The notes below the pieces were generated by a model. It saw nothing but the letters and a program-made list of their open reading frames with translations, had not been told where the DNA came from and did no database searches. A stretch of DNA of 40,392 bases from Pseudomonadota bacterium (lineage in GTDB: Bacteria > Pseudomonadota > Gammaproteobacteria > Steroidobacterales > Steroidobacteraceae), in NCBI GenBank assembly GCA_016720075.1, contig JADJXW010000013.1:1-40392 (forward strand), in the 5' to 3' direction. A program made the translations under genes and the position numbers. How positions within the stretch are numbered: position 1 is the stretch's first letter; the number at the start of each line of letters is the position of its first letter. Shown piece after piece: positions 24,629 to 33,549 of the stretch.

Positions 24629-24720
24629 GCTTACTGAGCATCGGGTCCATTCCTGCGCGAGCTGGCTTCTGGCTTCTTGATGGCGCTTCTTTGCCAAAGA
24701 GGCAGGTACGTCAGGATAAC
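24629..24720 (-). pseudogene. DUF4102 integrase arm-domain fragment
   Basis: On the minus strand, GYPDVPASLAKKRHQEARSQLA matches the DUF4102 segment of both transposase fusions (GVYPDVSAALAKRRHQQARSQLA). One base later in frame the ending MDPMLSK is readable. Only about 30 codons remain. It abuts an AlpA fragment on the other strand, marking a recombination scar inside the island. Confidence 0.65.
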
Positions 24721-24886
24721 CGGACTCAGCCGACCCACTATCTACAGACGGATCGCCGCTCAAAGATTTCCTGCACCCGTGCATCTGGGCGGACGGGCCT
24801 GTGGATGGCCCTCCGTTGCGCTGCAAAGCTGGATCAGCGACCCGGAGGGCTACTGCACCCCTCCGGCTCAGAAGGCCCCTTCCTAG
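24677..24886 (+). pseudogene. AlpA-like excisionase/regulator remnant
   Basis: 69 residues, of which about residues 11-58 resemble AlpA (prophage CP4-57 regulator) proteins: RITGLSRPTIYRRIAA, RFPAPVHLGGRACGWPS, ALQSWISDPEGYC. This is the MerR-like helix-turn-helix of integrase/excisionase control proteins. The first ten or so residues read antisense to the DUF4102 fragment, so the true N terminus has been replaced. AlpA and DUF4102 integrases are partners in integrative elements, which supports a decayed element here. Confidence 0.6.
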
Positions 24887-25035
24887 GACTGGCGTCAGAG
24901 GACGAGCAACGAGAAACTTCACTCCATCTATTCGTGCGGACATCGATAAATATGCAGCCGCCGAATTGGACGATCAGTCGCGCGCGTGCACCCGGCCCTG
25001 GTCCATCAGTTCGCGCCGTTGAATCTCGCGCCCTA

Positions 25036-26167
25036 TTAGCGACGATCAGAAAAAAACGCGCGCATATCGGCCACCAAGAGGTCTGGCGCCTCAACGCGGC
25101 GAAATGGCCGCCTCGCGGCATTTCCGTCCAACGTCGAACGTCATACAGTCTTTCGACCCAGGCGCGCGGTGCAAGGTACGGTTCCTTTGGAAACGCCGCA
25201 ACGCCGGTCGGAACGGAGACGCGAGGTTGACTCAGACGTCATCACCCTCGACGGCCGTCTCGAAGTAGATTCGTGTGGCGCTGGCGACACTGTTTGGCAA
25301 CCAATAGAACATCAGGTTTGCAAGCAGCGTGTCGCGTGGAATCGCACGCTCAACGACACCGCCACAATCACTCCAGCTGCGGAACTTTTCGAGTATCCAG
25401 GCCGCCAGACCCATTGGCGAGTCTGACAGCCCCGCGGTCAAGGTATCTGCTCGGGTATTCTGCAGATGCAGATATCCAGTGAGGTCCGTGGCACGTGCAA
25501 TGGAGCCGGAGTCGATGGGCGTGCCGGCAGGTGGCGGTGCATATGCCATATTGATATGCAGGGCCCGTACGTGCTCGCCGTGATTGCGTGAGATGCGCCT
25601 TCCCAGAATAGTGCCCCAATCACCGCCCTGAATCGCATATCGCGGGTACCCCAGAATACGGGTCATCAATTGATTGAGTGCTGCGGAGATGCGATTCGCC
25701 CCCCAGCCTGGAACTCGGGGCTTTCCACCGAAGCCAAAGCCTGGCAACGCCGGAACGATCACGTCGAAACAGGGAGCTGCGGGCAAGCCATGTGCCTCCG
25801 GATCCGTAAGAGGACCGATCACGTCCAGGAACTCGACCTGGGATCCAGGCCATCCATGCAACAGGAGCAGAGGTGTTGACGCTGGGCTTCGTCCACGTAC
25901 GTGGATGAAGTGCAGATCGACACCATCGACCTCGGCCGTGAACTGAGGCCAGGTATTGAACCTCGCCTCATGCACCCGCCAATCGTAGTCGTTTCGCCAG
26001 TAGTCGCACAGGTCGCGCAAGTAGTCCATGTCCGCGCCCTGACGCCAGCCGGTTCCAGACAGCTCCTCGGGCCAGCGCGTGCGCATGAGCCGCTCCCGCA
26101 AGTCATCCAGTGCGGCACCGGGAACGTTCAGTCGGAAAGGGCGAGGCGTCGTCACCGTATCGCTCAC
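25036..26167 (-). pseudogene. Epoxide hydrolase (EHN-type alpha/beta hydrolase) with two apparent frameshifts
   Basis: From the GTG at 26167 the frame runs 311 residues. An EHN N-terminal domain (FRLNVPGAALDDLRERLMRTRWPEEL, then DYDWRVHEARFNTWPQF) precedes HGWPGS and the nucleophile loop IQGGDWGTILG, and the frame stops at 25232-25234. The missing C terminus is present downstream in the next frame (VPTGVAAFPKEPYLAPRAW, then TEMPRGGHFAAL with the catalytic His). One more base missing near 25092 is needed to read APDLLVADMRAFF before TAA at 25036-25038. Repaired, it is about 377 residues, normal for the family. The start overlaps the MetE-like stop (GTGA). It would open an epoxide to a diol. 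Confidence 0.85.
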
Positions 26168-27326
26168 GGCCAGAGCTCGCGCGATGCCAGTCTCGCTCCT
26201 TCCGCCAGCGACCTCAGCTTGGCCCACTGGATGCTCGGGTGAACGCGCTGGACAAATGGCCCTTGCGCGAACCCGCAGTCCGTTCCCGCCAACAGGTTTT
26301 CCCGCCCAACGACACCCGCAAAGCGAACGAGCCGCTCCGCGACCAACTCCGGATGCTCCACCACGTTCGTCTGGTGACTGACCACGCCCGGTATCAACTT
26401 CCTGTGGGAAGGCAGCTTGGCGGTCTTCCAGACCTTCCATTCGTGCTCATGCCGGGCGTTGGCTGACTCGATGGCGTAGGCGCCAGAGTGAACCTGGAGA
26501 ATGAGACCAGCCATCGATCCAAGTGGAACGTCGCAGCAATGTGGCCCGTTCCAGCTACCCCAGCAGATGTGGTAACGAACACGGTCTTCCGGAATTCCGC
26601 GTAGCGCATGATTCAGTGCGTCGATCCGGACTTGCGCCCATCTCCGGAAGTCTTCGTCTGTTCCAGGAGGAACGATCCGGTCGTACATGAACGGCAGGTG
26701 TGCATCGTCAACCTGGACGTACAACCCGGCGTTGACGATGGCCAGGTACTCCTCGCGCAATGCCTCTGCGCCCGCAAAACGTACTCCTCGTCCGTCTTGT
26801 AGTACGCATTGGGAGAGAGAGCGAATGCGCTTGCCGGAGCAGCGACGGGAAGGAATCCATGTTTCGCACCTGCGCGTTTCATTGCCTCCTTGAGCGTCTC
26901 GATATCCCTCTGCAGTGCGTTGTGCCCTGTGTAACGGATCGGACCGATGCAGGGATAGATCCCTTCAGAAAGCTCCTGATGCTTCCAGTACTCCTCGTAG
27001 AAGTCTGGAAATTGCTGCATGTCGGAAAACATCGCCGACCCGCCAGTATGCATCTGCAATTCCTGACGGGGACCGAATCCCTCCATCCGCTCCAGCGCGT
27101 ACTGCTCCCATCCGAGCATCTTGCCGTACTCGCCATCGCTGACGACGTCCACGCCGGCCTCAACCTGCTCTTGCACGACCTGCTGAACAGCGGACCGCAA
27201 GGCCTTCTCATAGTCCGCATCGGCGAGGCGCCCTGCCTGTCGCTCCCTGAGCTGCATTGCAAACCCAGGGGGCCGCACCAGGCTGCCGACGTGGGTCGTT
27301 AGGATGCGCGCCTCGCCTGCGGACAT
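26164..27326 (-). pseudogene. MetE-like zinc methyl/thiol transferase (cobalamin-independent methionine synthase II family), frameshifted
   Basis: The N-terminal half in frame from 27326 has ILTTHVGSLVRPPGF, EAGVDVVSDGEYGKM and a barrel pattern. Near 26770 the frame changes and the family sequence continues as AEALREEYLAIVNAG to the stop at 26164. One extra G would restore the frame and give about 387 residues. The C-terminal half has HICWG (HxC) and AGTDCGF, the likely His-Cys-Cys zinc ligands. Relatives move methyl from 5-methyl-tetrahydrofolate to homocysteine, or use thiols to open epoxides (epoxyalkane:CoM transferase). Both fit the neighbourhood: a folate-dependent demethylase in the island and an epoxide hydrolase next door. 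Confidence 0.82.
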
Positions 27327-27338
27327 GTCGGCTAGCTC

Positions 27339-29888
27339 CTAAAGTTCATAGCCCAGGCGAACGTACCACTCGCGCGGACGGTTCCAGGTGCCATAGATCT
27401 GACCACCGGCAATCTGCGCCTGGCCCGTCACCAAGTATCTCTCGTTAGTGACATTCATCGCGCCACCGGTCAGGTTCCAGCGGCCGTCCTGGGCATGATA
27501 GGCCACGGAGGCATTCACCAGGCTGACCGAAGGACGATTCAGCAGGTAGGTACCTTCCGTGTCGTTGCGCAGAGAACTGCTGCGTGTGTAATCAGCCAGG
27601 AACACGATTTTTCCGCCGCTGGGGGCCTTGACCTCATAGCGCGGGCTCAGGTTGAACTTCCACTTTGGCGTCTTGGGCAGCGAAGAGCCGCGCGTGATGC
27701 CCTGCTGGAAGGGATTCGCAGCAACAACGGCCTGTGCATCCACGGACGTGTACCGCGCATCAAGATACCCGACCGACGCATCGAGTGTGAGGCCGTCTCC
27801 GACGATTGCCGAGAGCTCGACCTCACCGCCATCGATGCGGGCACGCCCAGCATTGCGGATCGTCGGGCTGACGCCTTCCTGGAAGTTCAGCTGAATGCCA
27901 TCGTACTTGGTCGTGAATGCGGCTGCGTTGACCTGCAGACGGTGGTCCAGCAGCTGCGACTTGACGCCCGCTTCGAAGGACTCGGCCTTCTCCTCGTCGA
28001 AGTCGGGGGCCGTCGGCAGGGGGTTCGAGAGGCGGGTCGTCCAACCACCCGTCTTGTAACCCTTGGACCATGACGTATAGGCCATCACGTCTTCAGTGGC
28101 ATGAAACTGGAAGCCGATCTTGGGTGAGAAGTTGCTGAACTTCTTGTGTTGCGTCTCCGAGACGTAATAACGAAGCGGCTGTGTCGGATCATTGAATCCA
28201 ATCGCCGTCGTGCAGGGGTTGCCGTAGACAACGCAGTTGAACAGCTTGTAGTTGAACCCATTGAGGTCCGTCTGTCCGCCATTGAAGCTCTTGTTTTCCT
28301 TCGTGTAGCGGGCGCCTGCGGTCACTCCCAGCCTGTCCGTGAGCTTCATGTCGAACTGGCCAAAAGCGGCATAGTTCTTTGTCTTCAGGTGATTCGGCCC
28401 GAAGATCTGCAACAGGCCATCGGAGAAGGTGACGTAGTCCTCCATGTAACCCTTTTCCTGGAAGTAGTAGCCACCCAACACGTAGTTGGCGCGACCACCA
28501 GCCGCTTCTCCGGTGAGCTGAAGTTCCTGGCTGAACTGCCACTGTGCAAGCGAGAAGGACGGTTCGAGCATCTGGACCGGCGAGCCGTCAATGTCCATGC
28601 CTGACGCCCATTCCAGATCGCGATAGGAGGTAATCGACTTCAGCGCCATCGAACCACCGAGATCGATGTCTGTCGTCTCGTTGAGACCCCAGACCTGCAT
28701 GTCCGAGAAGCTGTTGCCCGTGGCGTAGCTCTTGTCCTTGTCGGCCAGGATGTATCGGGAGTCGTAGGGCAACCGGTTGTTGTCGGGGTTGGCATCGATA
28801 TTCACGCCGGCCAGCCCACCGATCAGCTGCGACGAATTGAGAGATGTTCCCCTGGGACCGCAAAGATTGGCTGCATTGCGGGCAGCGATCTGGGTCGAAT
28901 TGGCTCCGATGCAGAAGTTGTACAAACCAGCAAACAGGAAGCCCGAGCTTCCCGTAACGACATCGAGTGCCGTTCCCGGAATGTTGTTCGCCGCGAGACC
29001 GGCGAAGGGACCCGGCACGAACTCGGTGGTGGCCAGGAGGCTGTTCGCCATCGAAGACTGGTCGATCTTGAGGAAATCACCGCCAAGCCTCACGACGACC
29101 CGGTCCGAGGCGTCCCACTTCAGCTTCGCGCGTGCGGTCCACTCGCCCTGGCCGCCCTCGGCATCTGAAGTCTGGTTTCCGGTCGTGCGGAAGGCGGTCG
29201 CCGGATCGACCACGAATCGGGCCGCATCAGGGAACGGAATCCGCTTCTGGTATCCGTCTCGATTCTTGGAAGACACCGTGATGGTTGCTCCCAGCGTATC
29301 GGACAGTGGGAGGTCCGCGCTGGCGCGAACATCCATCCGGTTGTAGCGCCCCGCGGTGACATCGCCCCGGAAGGCGAACTCCTTGCCCGGATCTCGCGTA
29401 ACCACCGAGATCGCTCCACCGATCGTGTTGCGTCCAAACAGGGTGCCCTGGGGGCCCTTCAGGACCTCGATGCGCTCCACGTCAGGCAGGTCGAGGTTTG
29501 CACCCACGGTCCTGGCGAGGTAAACACCGTCGATGTAGATGCCGACACCAGGATCGAGGTTCATCGCAAAATCATTGGCGCCGATGCCGCGAATGAAGGC
29601 GGAAAGCACGGCGCTGGATCCAGAGAACGGGGTGCCCGCATCGAGGGTGATGTTGGGCGCGACGTTCGAAAGCGCAGCGACGTCCACGACTCCGCGTTCG
29701 AGGATGCTGTCTGCAGAGAACGTGGAAATCGCAATGGGGACATCCTGAACGTTCTGTGCCCGCTTCTGGGCGGTCACCACGACCTCCTCCAGCGTGGATG
29801 ACTCCTCGGCACCGATAGCAAGGCTCGAGGCCGCCATCGCGCAGCATACGGACGTCCAGACGAGAAGATTTAGCTTCGGGGATTGCAT
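27339..29888 (-). CDS. TonB-dependent outer-membrane receptor of the catabolic island
   Basis: 849 residues. A signal peptide ends near AIGAEE, followed by the TonB-box region LEEVVVTAQKRAQNVQDVPIAIS, a plug with FIRGIGANDFAMNLDPGVGIYIDGVYLAR and VERIEVLKGPQGTLFGRNTIGGAISVVT, and a barrel ending WYVRLGYEL. This is the sphingomonad-like group of receptors often placed in aromatic or steroid catabolic clusters rather than with siderophore genes. It begins 2 bases after the Rieske gene stop, and the MetE-like gene follows 12 bases later, so it belongs to that operon and likely imports the aromatic substrate. Confidence 0.93.
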   Translation of the reverse strand: MQSPKLNLLVWTSVCCAMAASSLAIGAEESSTLEEVVVTAQKRAQNVQDVPIAISTFSADSILERGVVDVAALSNVAPNITLDAGTPFSGSSAVLSAFIRGIGANDFAMNLDPGVGIYIDGVYLARTVGANLDLPDVERIEVLKGPQGTLFGRNTIGGAISVVTRDPGKEFAFRGDVTAGRYNRMDVRASADLPLSDTLGATITVSSKNRDGYQKRIPFPDAARFVVDPATAFRTTGNQTSDAEGGQGEWTARAKLKWDASDRVVVRLGGDFLKIDQSSMANSLLATTEFVPGPFAGLAANNIPGTALDVVTGSSGFLFAGLYNFCIGANSTQIAARNAANLCGPRGTSLNSSQLIGGLAGVNIDANPDNNRLPYDSRYILADKDKSYATGNSFSDMQVWGLNETTDIDLGGSMALKSITSYRDLEWASGMDIDGSPVQMLEPSFSLAQWQFSQELQLTGEAAGGRANYVLGGYYFQEKGYMEDYVTFSDGLLQIFGPNHLKTKNYAAFGQFDMKLTDRLGVTAGARYTKENKSFNGGQTDLNGFNYKLFNCVVYGNPCTTAIGFNDPTQPLRYYVSETQHKKFSNFSPKIGFQFHATEDVMAYTSWSKGYKTGGWTTRLSNPLPTAPDFDEEKAESFEAGVKSQLLDHRLQVNAAAFTTKYDGIQLNFQEGVSPTIRNAGRARIDGGEVELSAIVGDGLTLDASVGYLDARYTSVDAQAVVAANPFQQGITRGSSLPKTPKWKFNLSPRYEVKAPSGGKIVFLADYTRSSSLRNDTEGTYLLNRPSVSLVNASVAYHAQDGRWNLTGGAMNVTNERYLVTGQAQIAGGQIYGTWNRPREWYVRLGYEL

Positions 29889-29890
29889 GG

Positions 29891-30967
29891 TTAGAGTGCC
29901 TTGTGAGTGGTAGCGGATTTGGAAGCGGACGGGGTCTCTGCATCGATCAGTTTCTGCAGAATCCGGTGGTACAGCAGCGGACCTCTGTCCGCAGGCAGCG
30001 GCATTACGCCGCGCCCTGTGTCCAGAGACTTGACGGTCTGCTGTGCTTCAATCATTACTTTGTCTTCGAGGAATGCGCCCTGCGCGATGTCGAGCATCAG
30101 CTGAGCCATCGCTGCATCGCCTTGGCTGCGACGGGGTCCCCACGCAAAGAAGTAGCGCGCCGTGCCTGGAGACGTCGGCGTGACCGCCTGGGAAGTGAAA
30201 TTGCTGTGCAGCGAGACCAGGTCGTCGGGTGGCGGCCCACTGTTGAGACGCTTTGCCGTGCCGGTTGGAAACAGCGCCGTGTACATGAGAAAGAGCCCCG
30301 GCACCATGAATTCATAGGACGACCAGATGTCGACGGAGGAATGGCTCGCCGCGTCACCGAGGGGCGGAATGGGAGGAGATCCCTCCACCCAGCGTGAGAC
30401 ACGGATCCCTCGCGGCAACGCTTCGACCTCGGGTCGGGTCGTACTCCACTGCAGATCGGCACCAAACGAGTTGGCATGCACGAAGCTCAGGTGAGACAGG
30501 TCCGTGAGGTTGTCGTTGATCAGCATGTAGTCGGCCTGATAGTCGAGTTGGCCGCTCTTCACGACGAACTCCGGGTGCTCCAGGCCAACGGATTCAGGAA
30601 TCAAGGCAGGATCAGCCTTGGCCGCATCGCCCAACCAGACCCATACCCAGCTGTTGCGTTCCTGAACGGGATAGGTTCGAACACAGGCCCGATCCGGGAT
30701 CGCCTGCGTCAGACCGGGCACGTCATTGCAGTGTCCGTCGGGTGCGAAACGCATGCCGTGGTACATGCAGCGGACGTCATCACCCTCAAGCCTTCCCAGC
30801 GAAAGCGGCGCAAGGCGGTGCACGCATCGGTCTTCCAGCGCCACAAGGCTTCCGTCCTGCCGCCGGTACAGCACGATGGGATCGTCCATGACCCTTCGCG
30901 GCACGAGTTTCCCGGCGGGAATCTCGTAATCCCAGGCGATGACGTACCAGCAATTGCGCAGAAACAT
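29891..30967 (-). CDS. VanA-like Rieske oxygenase (second)
   Basis: 358 residues. The Rieske site is CVHRLAPLSLG...CMYHGM with C48, H50, C67 and H70, and the mononuclear iron motif is NDNLTDLSHLSFVH. The N terminus NCWYVIAWDYEIPAGKLVPRRV is typical of VanA-type demethylases. It starts the group Rieske, TonB receptor, MetE-like, epoxide hydrolase. A 119-base gap separates it from the reductase gene upstream on the same strand; that gap holds CCAGTGCACTGCTGG, a small palindrome. Substrate unknown; an aryl methyl ether or related aromatic acid is likely. Confidence 0.9.
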   Translation of the reverse strand: MFLRNCWYVIAWDYEIPAGKLVPRRVMDDPIVLYRRQDGSLVALEDRCVHRLAPLSLGRLEGDDVRCMYHGMRFAPDGHCNDVPGLTQAIPDRACVRTYPVQERNSWVWVWLGDAAKADPALIPESVGLEHPEFVVKSGQLDYQADYMLINDNLTDLSHLSFVHANSFGADLQWSTTRPEVEALPRGIRVSRWVEGSPPIPPLGDAASHSSVDIWSSYEFMVPGLFLMYTALFPTGTAKRLNSGPPPDDLVSLHSNFTSQAVTPTSPGTARYFFAWGPRRSQGDAAMAQLMLDIAQGAFLEDKVMIEAQQTVKSLDTGRGVMPLPADRGPLLYHRILQKLIDAETPSASKSATTHKAL

Positions 30968-31086
30968 TAATTCTCCCCATCCACCCTATTCAGGGTGTTC
31001 CGCACATGAAATTAGGGCTGTGCAGCCGGAACGGCGCGGATCAGGGGAACTACGTCTTGTCTACCAGTGCACTGCTGGCCAATCGA

Positions 31087-32322
31087 CTAGCCGCTGGCAA
31101 CCAGACTCGCCAGCGGAACGGAGGCGTCTGCAATGGCAGCTATCGGGAGCATCGCGGCGACCTTTACCAAGGCCTTGGATTGCATGAAGTCCTTGGTGTT
31201 GTTGATGCAATCGAATGCCAGAATCCGACCATCTCGAAGGTAGGCGACGCTGAATTTGCCTGTCTGAGGATCACCCCTCGTCACAGCGGTGTCGTAGCCG
31301 GACGAGAGTCCAACCGTCTGGAGCTTCATGTCGAATTGGTGAGACCAGAACCAAGGCACTGCGTCATACGTTGTTGGGGTTCCCGCAAGGGTCAATGCCA
31401 CGGCCTTGGCCTGATCCGTAGCGTGCTGCACCGACTCGATGCGCACCCTCTTGCCCCCGGCATAGGGTGATATCTGTGCGGCGCAATCCCCGATGGCATA
31501 CACGTTGGGGAGAGACGAACGACAGTGCTCGTCCACGTCGATGCCGTTGCTTGTTTCTGCTCCGGCGGCCCCCAGCGGATCGCACACAGGCTGGGTGCCG
31601 ATTGCCACGATGACGAGGTCACAGTCGACCGCGCTGCCGTCCATGAGACGTATCCCGCTCAGGCGGCCTTCGGCCATGATTGGCTCCGTCACCTGCACGC
31701 CAAGCTTGAACTCCACGCCCTTGGCGCGATGCATACGCTCAATCCAGTTGGAAACAACCGGTGCCGTCCTGCTTTCGAGCAGCCGTGTGCCCGCCTCAAG
31801 AAGGATCACAGACTTGCCCTTCTTCAGAAGCCCAGGTGCTGTCTCGAGACCAATAAACCCTGCGCCAACGATGGCGACTCTTTTCGCATCCGGCAGTCGC
31901 GAATTGATCCGGTCGACATCCGCTCGAGACCGGAAGGGAAGCACCTGAAACGGTAGGGATCTGGCCCAAGGCAAGTCCCGAGGTTTCGAGCCAGCCGCCC
32001 AGACAAGCGCTCCGTAGCCCAGGATGGATCCATCAGCCAACTCAACACACTGCCTTCGAGCGTCTACCCTCACCGCCTCACAGCCCGTCTGAATCTCAAC
32101 ATTCTGTTCCTGCCAGAAAGTCCCTGATCTCAGGAGCAACCGCTCGGCCGGTCTTTCGCCCGTGAAATAGTCCTTGGACAGCGCTGGACGATCGTAGGGA
32201 AGCTCAGGCTCGGCACATACCAGCCGAATCGAGCCGCGGAAATGAATCTGGCGCAGGGCTGCGATCACTGCCGCGCCAGCCATTCCTCCACCCACCACGA
32301 TGACATCCCGCTGCTGGATCAT
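31087..32322 (-). CDS. Ferredoxin--NAD(P)+ reductase (second copy)
   Basis: About 411 residues from the ATG at 32322, which has GGGGAG upstream; the frame is open further but without protein-like sequence. Motifs are VVGGGMAGAAVIAAL, LPYDRPALSKDYFTGER, IVGAGFIGLETAPGLL and VYAIGDCAAQ. It parallels the reductase at 15589-16818 over its whole length, including the C-terminal VPWFWS.QFD.KLQTVGLSSG segment, so the two are paralogues. It is divergent from the third Rieske gene and upstream of the second, and could serve both through a ferredoxin that is not encoded here. Confidence 0.92.
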   Translation of the reverse strand: MIQQRDVIVVGGGMAGAAVIAALRQIHFRGSIRLVCAEPELPYDRPALSKDYFTGERPAERLLLRSGTFWQEQNVEIQTGCEAVRVDARRQCVELADGSILGYGALVWAAGSKPRDLPWARSLPFQVLPFRSRADVDRINSRLPDAKRVAIVGAGFIGLETAPGLLKKGKSVILLEAGTRLLESRTAPVVSNWIERMHRAKGVEFKLGVQVTEPIMAEGRLSGIRLMDGSAVDCDLVIVAIGTQPVCDPLGAAGAETSNGIDVDEHCRSSLPNVYAIGDCAAQISPYAGGKRVRIESVQHATDQAKAVALTLAGTPTTYDAVPWFWSHQFDMKLQTVGLSSGYDTAVTRGDPQTGKFSVAYLRDGRILAFDCINNTKDFMQSKALVKVAAMLPIAAIADASVPLASLVASG

Positions 32323-32490
32323 CCACGCCCACTCCCCGTGTGTGCGCGGATTCTGGCGGAGGCATTCCTTCGCTGCCCGTCTGGCAACGAAGGCACATCC
32401 GTACGGCAGTGCAGTGGTGTGCACTCCCATGCAATAACCAGTTCCCTGACGCGCAGGTTCAATGGCATCGCCTCAACCTATTCTCGGCAC
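32323..32490. promoter_or_regulatory. Divergent promoter region, reductase / third Rieske gene
   Basis: 168 bases between two divergent starts. The only marked symmetry is AGTGCA-GTGGTG-TGCACT (32408-32425). The same half-site appears as AGTGCACT at 31066-31073 before the second Rieske gene. A common operator is possible but the match is short. Confidence 0.3.
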
Positions 32491-33549
32491 ATGAATCCGT
32501 CGATGCAAAGTGTGAAAGGCGCGGCCAGCGGTGGCTACATCAGGAACTGCTGGTATGTCATCGCGTGGAGCCACGAAGTTCAGCAAGACGCTCCGTTTGC
32601 TCGTCGAGTGCTCGACCAGTCTGTCGTGCTGTACCGGAGTGAAGACGGCAGCATCAATGCCCTCGAGGACCGCTGCTGTCACCGTCACGCTCCCCTGTCT
32701 TTCGGAAGGGTGGAAGGCAACGCACTTCGCTGCATGTATCACGGCCTGTTGTTTGGTGCGGATGGGCGCTGCCTGGAGATTCCCGGACAGGCATCTGTTC
32801 CTGCAGCCGCGCGCGTACGCTCGTTCCCGGTGATCGAGAGGCGACGGTGGATATGGATCTGGATGGGTGATCCATCCAAATCGGATCCCGCGCTGATTCC
32901 AGATACGTTTTCACTGGATGATCCTGCGTGGCGCATGAAGCCGGGCTACATGCACTACGACGCCAGTCATGACTTGATTACCGACAATCTCCTCGACTTC
33001 TCCCACCTGTCTTTCGTGCATGAGAAGTCTCTCGGTGGCACGACTCAAATCGCCGAGACGAGAGCCCACGTGGACCTGCTTTCCAATGGCGTGCGTCTGA
33101 CGCGGCGCGTCCACGGATCGGTTCCGGCGCCGTATCATGTTTCCATTGGCGCCCCGCGCGGACCTGTGGATCGGTGGTGGATCTACGATTACCTGATACC
33201 AGGGGTATTGCTCCTGGATTCTGGCGTGCGTCCTGCCGGCACTACGGGCGATGTGGAAGGAATGCTGCACTTCCACAGTTGCCAGGCCATCACGCCCTCC
33301 GGCCCGAAGACTACGCACTACTTCTTCATGCAGGCGCACTCCTTCAAACTGGATGACGCGGATATCACGGAACACCTTTACCAGAGCGTGGTGGGCGCAT
33401 TTGGAGAGGACCGCCGAATGATCGAGGCGCAGCAGGCGATCATCGACTCGAATCTTCCCGCGCCGATGCTGGGCCTTCCGATGGACGCTGCCCTGGCGCA
33501 ATATCGCCGGCTGTATGGGCGGATCCTGCAGTCGGAAGCGAGTGCATGA
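32491..33549 (+). CDS. VanA-like Rieske oxygenase (third)
   Basis: About 352 residues from the ATG at 32491 (a second ATG at 32503 is possible; neither has a clear ribosome site). The Rieske site is CCHRHAPLSFG...CMYHGL with C62, H64, C81 and H84, and the mononuclear iron motif is TDNLLDFSHLSFVH. It is closest to the second Rieske protein by eye (NCWYVIAW near the N terminus, shared DPALIP and CMYHG). The stop overlaps the MFS transporter start by 4 bases (ATGA), pointing to a substrate or product transported by that carrier. Confidence 0.9.
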   Translation: MNPSMQSVKGAASGGYIRNCWYVIAWSHEVQQDAPFARRVLDQSVVLYRSEDGSINALEDRCCHRHAPLSFGRVEGNALRCMYHGLLFGADGRCLEIPGQASVPAAARVRSFPVIERRRWIWIWMGDPSKSDPALIPDTFSLDDPAWRMKPGYMHYDASHDLITDNLLDFSHLSFVHEKSLGGTTQIAETRAHVDLLSNGVRLTRRVHGSVPAPYHVSIGAPRGPVDRWWIYDYLIPGVLLLDSGVRPAGTTGDVEGMLHFHSCQAITPSGPKTTHYFFMQAHSFKLDDADITEHLYQSVVGAFGEDRRMIEAQQAIIDSNLPAPMLGLPMDAALAQYRRLYGRILQSEASA

